This document shows, piece after piece, positions 19,193 to 26,725 of a stretch of DNA of 64,000 nucleotides. The notes beneath the pieces are model-generated. The model did not search any database. It saw only the letters and a list, made by a program, of their open reading frames with translations, and was not told where the DNA came from. A program made the translations under genes and the position numbers. The stretch spans positions 1,054,001 to 1,118,000 of the forward strand of contig OY782877.1 in NCBI GenBank assembly GCA_963678445.1. The letters run 5' to 3'. Position 1 is the stretch's first letter. Each line of letters opens with the position of its first letter. Source of the DNA: G963678445 sp963678445 (GTDB lineage: Bacteria > Hydrogenedentota > Hydrogenedentia > Hydrogenedentales > G963678445).

Positions 19193-19609
19193 TTAGTCTC
19201 CACCCTCCGCCGATGCATCAAGCACCTCCAACTTACGCAACAAAGCGAACAATTTCTCCTTATCAATCGGCTTGGACAAATACCCATCACACGCCTCACG
19301 AAAGGCCGACATAATGTTTTTTGCATCACGCAACGCCGATGTCATTACCACCTTCGCCCCCCGCCCCAAGACATAACCATGCTCCTCCTCCAATGAGCGG
19401 ATCTCCCGCAACGCTGCCTGGCCATCCAACTTAGGCATCATAATATCCAACGTTACCAAATCATACGGCTCACCATTAATCAATGCAATTCGACAGGCCT
19501 GGATCGCCTCCTCGCCATTTACAGCCACATGCACCGCGCCATACGGCGACAATAATCGCTGCAACAATAACCGACTCGTAAACTCATCCTCCACCACGAG
19601 AATTTTCAT
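19193..19609 (-). CDS. Single-domain response regulator (CheY-like)
   Basis: 138 aa receiver: VVEDEF, LVTLDIMMPKLDG, TSALRDA and LSKPIDK supply the acidic pocket, phosphoacceptor, switch Thr/Ser and Lys. Follows cheW after 39 bp, with AAGGATAG before its ATG. Over half of its residues match the receiver at 14429-14836. In this position it is the expected CheA phosphoacceptor, equivalent to CheY, but no motor gene is visible here. Confidence 0.93.
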   Translation of the reverse strand: MKILVVEDEFTSRLLLQRLLSPYGAVHVAVNGEEAIQACRIALINGEPYDLVTLDIMMPKLDGQAALREIRSLEEEHGYVLGRGAKVVMTSALRDAKNIMSAFREACDGYLSKPIDKEKLFALLRKLEVLDASAEGGD

Positions 19610-19648
19610 TAGCGCTATCCTTATTCCAGATTCAAGCTCACTGCTACC

Positions 19649-20122
19649 CTATTCTGCCGCCAAAACCTCCGATACATCCAATACTACCATCAACTCCCGC
19701 TCCAATTTCACCACCCCCGACAAAAAACGCCCGTCGATCTCCCCTACATTTGCTGGCGGAGGATCAATCTCCGAATCATTCACCTCCACCACATCCCCAA
19801 TCTCATCCACCAACAAACCAATCGTGTCCTCATTCGTCGTTAAATCCGAACGCCCCTCCCGCTTCTGCACAATATTCAACTCATCATTCGTCTTCAGAAC
19901 AATACTATGGCTATGCGGAGAAATCTTGCGCTCCTCTAACCCCAAACGAATCCCCAAATCAAATATCGTAACAATTTGGCCACGCAAATTAATCAGACCG
20001 CGCACATGCTCCGGTGCATGCTGCACCGGTGTGATATCCATCTGCTGGTTAATCTCCCGCACCAAAAGCACCTCCAAACCAAACAAATGGTGTCCTAGTC
20101 GAAACGATGTAAACTGCTTCAT
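19649..20122 (-). CDS. cheW: CheW-like adaptor
   Basis: 157 aa, one CheW fold: FTSFRLGHHLFGLEVLLVRE, VRGLINLRGQIVTIFDLGIRLG, GLLVDEIGDVVEV and RFLSGVVKLERELMVVLDV. The start overlaps the cheA stop (ATGA), so the two are translationally coupled. In the family CheW bridges CheA to receptors; no receptor gene is in this window, so the partner must be encoded elsewhere or be different. Confidence 0.93.
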   Translation of the reverse strand: MKQFTSFRLGHHLFGLEVLLVREINQQMDITPVQHAPEHVRGLINLRGQIVTIFDLGIRLGLEERKISPHSHSIVLKTNDELNIVQKREGRSDLTTNEDTIGLLVDEIGDVVEVNDSEIDPPPANVGEIDGRFLSGVVKLERELMVVLDVSEVLAAE

Positions 20123-22905
20123 TCGCCTATCCCTCCCGAAACCCCAGACGCATCCACCAATGCAATCGGGTCTAAAAACAGCGTTAGTTTATCCTGAACA
20201 ATTGCAGAACCCTGCAACCCCGGCCCTGAAACCGCAGTCTGCTCCAACGTGACCGACACATCCATCGCGTCCACAATTCTCGACACCAATATACCCGCAC
20301 GCGGTTTACTCACCTCACCCTTCGCGATATGCTTGGGAATAATCAGGAACAACTCCTGCGCCTCTGTCGGCAACGGCTTCACTGTGAAATAATTATCCAG
20401 ACGAAGCAACGGCAGCCCCGAACCCAGATACTGAATAAACTCTGCATTCCCGACGCGCTCTATATCTTTCGCCTCAATACGTTCCAGCCGCAGCACCTGC
20501 TCCTGCGAAACAGCAAAGAATTCATCCTCTGCACTGTTGAAGAAAATAACCGAACGCCGGGAAGCAGCAGCTTCCGCCTCCTTGCGCGCCTCTTCCTTCA
20601 TACGGCGTTTCTCCTCCTCCTCCAAATCCGTAAAGCGCAAATTCGCCCGCGCCGCCAGCCCGCTTACATCCAGAATCATGATGACGCGACCATCCCCCAA
20701 AATCGTGGCCCCCGCAAAACACCGGCAATCCTTCAAGACATTTGCCAATGGTTTTACGACGATTTCTTCACTATCAAAAAGTTCATCCACTACCAATCCA
20801 AACTGGTTCGCCCCCACCTGCAACACGAGTATGTTATAGTCGCCCCGCCAATTTTTGCGGCGATCTTCACGGCTGCGCTCCTGGCGCATCTCTTGCTCCG
20901 AAACCGGCTCATCTAAACTACCCGACCGGCGATCCGTCAAGCCTTTGCGGCGATCCTGTACAGCCTCGCCCGTACCTGGATCTTCGTACGTACGTTCCAT
21001 CCCCAGCACCTCCGCCAGAGAAACCAATGGAAGCAGACGGCCACGCAAGCGGAGCACCGAGGAGCCATGCACACTCTCAATGCGCTCCTTCACCTCCGAC
21101 GCTTTTACCCACACCAATTCCACCAGATTCACCTGCGGTACCGCAAAACGATTCCCCCCGGTTCCCACCACCAACGATGGAATGATCGCCAGCGTCAAAG
21201 GCAAGCGCAGTAAGACCGCCGTCCCCATATCCACCTCCGTATCCACCTCAATATGCCCCCCCAACTTCTCAATATTCGTACGCACCACATCCATCCCCAC
21301 ACCACGTCCCGAAATATCCGATATCTTCTCCGCCGTTGAAAAGCCCGGCGCAAAGACCAGATTGATGATATCACGCTCCGTCATCCGCTCCACCTCCGAC
21401 TCCCTCACCACGCCCTTCTCCACCGCCTTCTCCGCCACACGCTTTGCATCAATTCCCCGCCCATCATCCGAAATGGCAATATTCACCTGCCCCGCCTCAT
21501 GATACGCGCGCAGCCGCACCTTCCCCATCGGGTCCTTACCCTTTTTCTGACGCTCCTCAGGCATCTCAATGGCATGATCCACGCAATTTCGTACAATATG
21601 CGTCAACGGATCGGTCAACAACTCAATGATCGACTTATCCAGCTCCACCTCCGCCCCTTCAATCTCCAGCGAAATCTGCTTATTCAGCTGACGCGCCATA
21701 TCGCGCACTACACGCGTAAAGCGATTGAACACCGAACCTATCGGCTGCATGCGCGTCTGCATAATCCCCTCCTGCAGCTCCGTCGTCACCAAATCAATAT
21801 TCTGCAAAATCCCTGGCAAGCCCGAAATTTTCCCTACATGGTCCTCCAGCACGCGCAACAACTGATTGCGACTCAAAACCAGCTCGCCCGCCGTGTTCAT
21901 TAAATTGGTCAACAAATCCACCCGCACCCGCAACGTCTCCGCAATATCCACCTGCCCCCCTGTTTTCGGGGCCTGTTCCGCACCTGTTTGTGCTGGCGCA
22001 CTCATAGCCGCTGTTCCTTTCTCCCCAGCAGACGACGCCGGTTTTCCCGGCAAATCCTTGGGCTGTGCAGCTTGTTCCTGTGGCTCCTGCGTTAGCTCCT
22101 GCTCCGACGGTGTCTGCAATGACTTCTTCAATTCGTGCACATCAATCAAACTAATCTGTTCCTCGGGCAACTCAATCGCCATAGCCACCAAATCCTCCTC
22201 CAACACCGTAGCGATCATAAACGTTACCGTCAAATCCTCCTCCAGGCATCGATTTATATCCGGCTGCACCTGAATATCGAAAATTGCATCCAGACACTGA
22301 CCCACCGACTCCGTATTATTCAAAAAGTCCAACGGGCTTTTATTCTTATCCTGTATATCCTTATGAATATACGCCGTGGCGCTATACAGATTCATTCCAT
22401 GCGCCAATGCCGAGCGCACAGCCTCTGTATCTAAATCAAACGCACGCACCCCCTCCTGCTCCCCTTCCCCCTCCGCCACCGTTTGCGCCTTAACCTGGGT
22501 ATTGGGTCTTACACCGCCCGACTCCAAAATCACATTCAGCTGCGCTAACTCCTCCTCAATCGGCACCGACTCACTTGCATGGATATCATCAATCATCACT
22601 CGCAGCTTGTCCACCCCTGCCAACAAAATATCCATCAGCTCAGAAGAAACCTTCATCTTCCCATCCCGCACCAACATCAACACACTTTCCATCGCATGGC
22701 TCAAGCGTTTCAGCCCCTCAAATGCAAGAAAACCCGCGCCCCCCTTGGTGCTGTGGATCGCCCGAAACACCCGATTAATGATCTCCTGCGAAACCTGCTC
22801 CCCCTCCTGCTCCATCGCCAACAGATCCGGCTCTATCGAGTCCATATGCTCCCGGCTCTCAGCCACAAAATCACTCACCAAGCTTTCGTCTGCGAAACTA
22901 CTCAT
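20119..22905 (-). CDS. cheA: CheA-type histidine kinase with two CheW-like domains
   Basis: 928 aa. Hpt domain at 1-110 with RAIHSTKGG (His 51); a P2-like region at about 170-260; Pro/Gln-rich linker to about 310; dimerisation helices (LMNTAGELVLSRNQLLRVLE); ATPase with HIVRNCVDHAIEMPEER, DDGRGID and GRGVGMDVV; a first CheW-like regulatory domain (RFAVPQVNLVELVWV), interrupted by a charged DRR-rich insertion around residues 630-680; then an acidic helix and a second CheW-like domain at the C-terminus (EDEFFAVSQEQVLRLERI). Classical CheA has one CheW domain. Preceded by AAAGGAGCC, 4 bp after the STAS gene. It should phosphorylate the neighbouring single receivers. Confidence 0.95.
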   Translation of the reverse strand: MSSFADESLVSDFVAESREHMDSIEPDLLAMEQEGEQVSQEIINRVFRAIHSTKGGAGFLAFEGLKRLSHAMESVLMLVRDGKMKVSSELMDILLAGVDKLRVMIDDIHASESVPIEEELAQLNVILESGGVRPNTQVKAQTVAEGEGEQEGVRAFDLDTEAVRSALAHGMNLYSATAYIHKDIQDKNKSPLDFLNNTESVGQCLDAIFDIQVQPDINRCLEEDLTVTFMIATVLEEDLVAMAIELPEEQISLIDVHELKKSLQTPSEQELTQEPQEQAAQPKDLPGKPASSAGEKGTAAMSAPAQTGAEQAPKTGGQVDIAETLRVRVDLLTNLMNTAGELVLSRNQLLRVLEDHVGKISGLPGILQNIDLVTTELQEGIMQTRMQPIGSVFNRFTRVVRDMARQLNKQISLEIEGAEVELDKSIIELLTDPLTHIVRNCVDHAIEMPEERQKKGKDPMGKVRLRAYHEAGQVNIAISDDGRGIDAKRVAEKAVEKGVVRESEVERMTERDIINLVFAPGFSTAEKISDISGRGVGMDVVRTNIEKLGGHIEVDTEVDMGTAVLLRLPLTLAIIPSLVVGTGGNRFAVPQVNLVELVWVKASEVKERIESVHGSSVLRLRGRLLPLVSLAEVLGMERTYEDPGTGEAVQDRRKGLTDRRSGSLDEPVSEQEMRQERSREDRRKNWRGDYNILVLQVGANQFGLVVDELFDSEEIVVKPLANVLKDCRCFAGATILGDGRVIMILDVSGLAARANLRFTDLEEEEKRRMKEEARKEAEAAASRRSVIFFNSAEDEFFAVSQEQVLRLERIEAKDIERVGNAEFIQYLGSGLPLLRLDNYFTVKPLPTEAQELFLIIPKHIAKGEVSKPRAGILVSRIVDAMDVSVTLEQTAVSGPGLQGSAIVQDKLTLFLDPIALVDASGVSGGIGE

Positions 22906-22909
22906 CGTT

Positions 22910-23224
22910 TCAGGCTCCTTTCACCGGGAAATATTGCGGCAACTTAAACAACTTGAATACGCGTAGTATGTTACCGTTTACGCCTTCCACGCTAAATGTA
23001 CAGTCCTTAGTCTGACAGCTTTTAAATAAACCCACTATCAGACTAATACCCAACGAATCCACATGCTGCACTTCCGACAGATCCAAAACCACCTGCCCCG
23101 CCCCCGCCTCCAAGGCAGCCATAATCTCCGTGCGTTGATCCGCAATGGAACTGGCCACCAAATCTTCGGCTGGTTGGATACGCAAAACTTCGCCTTCCAG
23201 CACTGTTGCGATTTTATTCGTCAT
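22910..23224 (-). CDS. STAS-domain protein (anti-sigma antagonist type)
   Basis: 104 aa from the ATG at 23224, which has GGGAGGAA upstream and overlaps the end of the PP2C gene by 11 bp. STAS fold with VVLDLSEVQHVDSLGISLIV; the Ser in DSLG is the residue phosphorylated in SpoIIAA/RsbV proteins. In such systems the phosphorylated form cannot bind its HATPase partner and a PP2C phosphatase reactivates it; both partner types are encoded next to it. Confidence 0.9.
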   Translation of the reverse strand: MTNKIATVLEGEVLRIQPAEDLVASSIADQRTEIMAALEAGAGQVVLDLSEVQHVDSLGISLIVGLFKSCQTKDCTFSVEGVNGNILRVFKLFKLPQYFPVKGA

Positions 23225-24821
23225 TGCAACTCGTTCCTCCCTCAGGTAGCTCAAAACTCAACACAACTTCCCCAGGCTGCGCCAACACAGCACTTGTTAA
23301 CGTACGCATCAATGTAATTCCCCGCCCCCCCTCCTCCAACTCCGAGGACTCCGCACTCACGAAAGTAACATCGACTCCCGGCCCCTCATCCGTCACCGCA
23401 ACATACAACATATCCTGTGTATACCAACATCGTAACCCCACCCGCGCCTTTTCATCCTCCCGGTTACCATGTTTCACACCATTCACCGTCGCCTCGCGCA
23501 CCACCAACTCAATATCAAAAAGCTGCTTCTCCGGCAAACTGGCATACATCGAAGTTGAACGTAAAAACGCCATCAGCCCCCGCACGCCCTGCTCGGCATC
23601 CGCCAATGTCGACGGAAACGAGGTGACCCATTCCTGGTCCCGTGCGAGCAACGCTGGCTGCTCAATCGCGATCCCCATCAAGTCATCCGACAGCACCCCG
23701 CCACACCAACTATGGGCCTTCTCACACACCCTGTCCAAAGCCTGCGCTGTCGGCACAGACGCCAGCGAGGCCCAAAGCGCGTCAACCTGTTCTTCAAAGA
23801 AGACCCCCGAAGGCGAGCGCACTTCAAACAGGCCATCACTGCCTAACAATATCCGATCCCCCTCCTCCAGCAGGACCACCTGCGTCTCCAACGATGGACT
23901 GGGGAACAGGCCCAGCGGCGTACCATTAATCTCCAGCGCGCGCACCGTGCCGCTCTTTGCCCGATATAAATAGGGATGCGGAATCCCTGCATTCACCAAG
24001 CGCATACGACCATTCCATGGCGACCATTTAGCCACCATGATACTCACCGGAATGTCATAAAACGGCCCCCGCTGAATATCCGTATTCAACTTTTCCAACA
24101 ACGGCGCCGTGTGCGCCACATCCGCCGTATTCGCGCTAAACATACCCAACAGCGCCGCCACCGCATACGAACTTTCCACCGAATGCCCCGCCACATCCGC
24201 CAAGAGTAATAGTAGCGAGCCATCCTCCTGCGGAATGCAATGAAACACATCCCCCCCCGCGTCCTTATACGGCGTAAAATGCGTCCTTATGCCCCGCGTA
24301 TGCCCCTGCTCCAACCCCTGCTCCAACATAGCGTTCTGTGCCCAGCTCACCGCTTCCGCCGTTTCCTGAGCACGCTTGCGCTGTTTATGTTTCGGACGCA
24401 TCGCCAAAAGCTGATCCACACACTCCGACAAATACGTAAAATCCACCGGCTTCTCAATAAAATCACTCACCCCCAACCGCAACGCCTGCTTAATCGTCTC
24501 CTTATCATCATACGTCGTCATCACCACAATCGGCAGATCCGGGTCCGCCTCCCGCAACTTCTGCGAAAGCACCAACCCATCCATTACCGGCATACGCACA
24601 TCCGTCAGCACCAAATCAAAACACCCCTGCTGCTCCTGTGCGTCATACAAATCCCACGCCGAAGCGCCATCCTTGGCCTCCACCACCACATACCCCGCTT
24701 TACGTAGATTCGTTGACACCGCCAACAAACTCGTCAAATCATCTTCTACGACCAACAAACGGGGCACATCCGCACGCTGAGATGTTTGCAGCGCCTCCCT
24801 ATTTTTCACACCTTCCGTCAT
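23214..24821 (-). CDS. Receiver-PP2C-HATPase regulator (RsbU/RsbW-like fusion)
   Basis: About 535 aa from the ATG at 24821, preceded by GGAGGCGTCG; upstream in-frame ATGs at 24860 and 24875 are possible. Receiver (LLVVEDD, LVLTDVRMPVMDG, IEKPVD), linker helix, SpoIIE/PP2C phosphatase (AGGDVF, LADVAGHS, LGSDGLFE), and a C-terminal GHKL ATPase of the anti-sigma kinase type (VREATVNGVKHGN, DEGPGVD, GGRGITLMRT). Phosphatase and kinase of a partner switch are thus in one chain under receiver control. The adjacent STAS protein is the obvious substrate of both activities. That pairing is inference from family and position. Confidence 0.92.
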   Translation of the reverse strand: MTEGVKNREALQTSQRADVPRLLVVEDDLTSLLAVSTNLRKAGYVVVEAKDGASAWDLYDAQEQQGCFDLVLTDVRMPVMDGLVLSQKLREADPDLPIVVMTTYDDKETIKQALRLGVSDFIEKPVDFTYLSECVDQLLAMRPKHKQRKRAQETAEAVSWAQNAMLEQGLEQGHTRGIRTHFTPYKDAGGDVFHCIPQEDGSLLLLLADVAGHSVESSYAVAALLGMFSANTADVAHTAPLLEKLNTDIQRGPFYDIPVSIMVAKWSPWNGRMRLVNAGIPHPYLYRAKSGTVRALEINGTPLGLFPSPSLETQVVLLEEGDRILLGSDGLFEVRSPSGVFFEEQVDALWASLASVPTAQALDRVCEKAHSWCGGVLSDDLMGIAIEQPALLARDQEWVTSFPSTLADAEQGVRGLMAFLRSTSMYASLPEKQLFDIELVVREATVNGVKHGNREDEKARVGLRCWYTQDMLYVAVTDEGPGVDVTFVSAESSELEEGGRGITLMRTLTSAVLAQPGEVVLSFELPEGGTSCNDE

Positions 24822-24875
24822 CGACGCCTCCATCCGGGTTACGGCATAGTCACTCACCATCCCGGTTCCCCCCAT

Positions 24876-25331
24876 CGTTTCATGGCCCTATCCCACCCCC
24901 TAAGACCCATCCACCTGTCCATATGTAAAGCTTAACTCCAACTACCTTTTCGTTATACAGCAAATCTGCGAAAAAAGAAACAACCCACTTAATTCCTGTT
25001 TCTTACTCGCACACCGAAAAACGGCATTTTAAAAACCGAAAAACTATACTTCAATTCCTAGAATACAGGTTTTTCTGCTTTATATGCAATATTTAGAGAT
25101 CTGCGACCACTATTTTTTTTAAACTATACCCGCCTCATGTCCAGCAGTCCCAAAAAACCTAAAGTCCTCCAGCAACTACAAGCCTTAGGTAGGATCCTTG
25201 CCATCCCTGACCGAAACAAGTTTTTTCGTTTTTATAATACTGTTCAACTTTTAGTCACTAAAAATTCAGGAGCGCACACATGTGCTGTCGACAAGGCCGC
25301 GGCCAACGCACACCGAAACAAACAAGGCCTT
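24876..25331. other. Intergenic gap between the PP2C gene and cheX-like gene
   Basis: AT-rich, no supported gene. Part of it (25150-25261) is a copy of the hairpin repeat. The leader of the minus-strand PP2C-STAS-cheA-cheW-receiver row must start here; I could not point to a convincing promoter. Confidence 0.5.
25150..25261 (+). repeat. Intergenic hairpin repeat copy
   Basis: GGATCCTTGCCATCCCTGAC followed by an A-rich/TTTTTTCG/T-rich stretch and TTTTAGTCACTAA matches the body and tail of the family. The paired hairpins at the left end are degraded (TCCTCCAGCAACTAC remains). Confidence 0.75.
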
Positions 25332-25811
25332 CTATTTCGTATTTTCCTCAAAAGTAACCCGTAAAACCACCGATCCCAAACTACTTTCAAAAGGCACCTG
25401 CAACCATATCGAATCCGACGGGTACTCAATCGAATAATTACCCCCACGGATCACCGTAGGCAAGCCCAGGCTCATCGGTTCCCCCGTCAGCTTATTCAAC
25501 TTGGCCTTAGCATTCCCCGCTATCATATTCACCGTCTCCGCCACCCCATCCTTCACCGTATCATCATCCGTCACCTCCATCCCCAGCATCGCCCCAACCA
25601 CCGCCGCCGCCGTTTCAAATGGAAACACCAACGCCACTGCTCCCCGCGTCAACCCACTCAAACCGATCAACGCGGTAATCACATTAGCATCTTTGGGGTG
25701 CTCCGACGAATCCAGGATACCAATCTCTCCCCGCTTCACCTCCGCACTTACCATTGTCGTAAAAAAGTCGAAAACACTCTCAATAAACGGATTTACGCAT
25801 TTTACATCCAT
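25332..25811 (-). CDS. cheX: CheX-like phosphatase
   Basis: 159 aa, CheC/CheX/FliY-type fold. It starts with VNPFIESVFDFFTTMVSAEV and carries DGVAETVNMIAGNAKAKL, matching the E-x2-N pair used for catalysis and the GN that follows in CheX. Such proteins dephosphorylate CheY-type receivers. It lies 38 bp after the RsbW-like gene, so the two form a unit upstream of the main cluster and would switch off one or more of the single receivers. Confidence 0.8.
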   Translation of the reverse strand: MDVKCVNPFIESVFDFFTTMVSAEVKRGEIGILDSSEHPKDANVITALIGLSGLTRGAVALVFPFETAAAVVGAMLGMEVTDDDTVKDGVAETVNMIAGNAKAKLNKLTGEPMSLGLPTVIRGGNYSIEYPSDSIWLQVPFESSLGSVVLRVTFEENTK

Positions 25812-25849
25812 ATCAGTAAACTATTCCTTTCCAAAACGTTCCCCTACTC

Positions 25850-26269
25850 TCAATCCGCCAGATCCAGATAAGCCGTAACCCGGTTCCCTTTTTCATTAAA
25901 CACCAACCGTTCCGTAAGCGAATGAATCAAAATATACCCTCGGCTTTCCAACAGTCGCGGGTCCTGCGGAGGCGTCATATCCAATGCGGCATAATCAAAA
26001 CCCTCCCCCTCATCTTCCACCTCCACCCGAAACCGGTACCCCTCCACATGGCTTACCGATACCTTTACAAGCCGACTCGCCTCCTGCTGATTCCCATGCC
26101 GAATTGCATTGTTTAACAATTCCCGCACCACCACCGTGACACTCGCCGTATCCTGTACGCCATACCGCTTCACAAACGCATCACACTCTTCCAAAACAGA
26201 GTATGCCGAACTCGGTTCCGAAGAAATCGTAAAGTCAATCGCAGACTCACAGGTCTTCACATTAAACAT
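25850..26269 (-). CDS. RsbW-like ATP-binding anti-sigma/serine kinase protein
   Basis: 139 aa from the ATG at 26269 (GGGAG 11 nt upstream); the frame reaches 26341 but the first 24 codons look non-coding. GHKL ATPase of the HATPase_c_2 type: VVRELLNNAIRHGN (N box), VEDEGEGFD (G1), and LESRGYILIHSLTERL (G2-like). Known members bind a sigma factor or phosphorylate a STAS protein; no sigma gene is in this window. Together with the STAS and PP2C proteins it completes a partner-switch set. Confidence 0.85.
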   Translation of the reverse strand: MFNVKTCESAIDFTISSEPSSAYSVLEECDAFVKRYGVQDTASVTVVVRELLNNAIRHGNQQEASRLVKVSVSHVEGYRFRVEVEDEGEGFDYAALDMTPPQDPRLLESRGYILIHSLTERLVFNEKGNRVTAYLDLAD

Positions 26270-26460
26270 AATCGCTTTGCTCCCAATAGCACCCACAAAC
26301 ACCAACACCCGACACACCATCTTCCTAAAAATAGAGAGCATTTTTTATACCAAGCTGACCCAAAACACTAAGTTATTTAAAAACAACAGTTTACGACTTT
26401 TAAAAAACGCTCTGTTTCTAAAAACCCTATGAAAAAAGTCTTTCCTCTTATCCAAATAAA

Positions 26461-26493
26461 AGCCTAACCCCTTTTTAAAAAAAGAGTTAGGCT
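26461..26493 (-). terminator. Second stem-loop downstream of the ELWxSDGT gene
   Basis: AGCCTAAC and GTTAGGCT pair around a T-run/A-run that can pair too. On the minus strand the stem is followed by TTTATTT. It may back up the stronger terminator at 26654-26693. Confidence 0.6.
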
Positions 26494-26653
26494 GCAATGA
26501 CATATCTCACCCCCTGGACAGATTTCATGCCCTTTCCCCGCTGTCTTCACCCCGTATTGCAGCCCCCTCGTCTTCCCATATACAAGGTAGTATCGAATCT
26601 CTTTGCTTCGTTATTTTTTCTAAACAGAAAGACGCCGCAAAGACAAAACGCTT

Positions 26654-26693
26654 ATAAAAAAACGGGGGAAACCTCATTCGAAAAGGTTTCCCC
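26654..26693 (-). terminator. Rho-independent terminator of the ELWxSDGT gene
   Basis: Perfect 10-bp stem GGGGAAACCT/AGGTTTCCCC with a nine-base loop, followed on the minus strand by CGTTTTTTTAT. It starts 33 bp after the stop codon at 26726. Confidence 0.92.
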
Positions 26694-26725
26694 AGAAAAT
26701 ATGCTTCCACGCCAGACGGCGCAAC

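Larger units (their letters stand above)
26342..26725. other. Intergenic region holding two stem-loops
   Basis: No gene recognised. Downstream of the ELWxSDGT gene it holds a strong minus-strand terminator (26654-26693) and a second inverted repeat (26461-26493). The 26269-26460 part is A/T-rich and presumably carries the promoter of the RsbW-like gene, not resolved. Confidence 0.5.

Noticed and set aside
20119..23224. Calling this a motility chemotaxis operon
   Set aside because: No receptor, methyltransferase, methylesterase or flagellar gene, while STAS and PP2C genes are interleaved.
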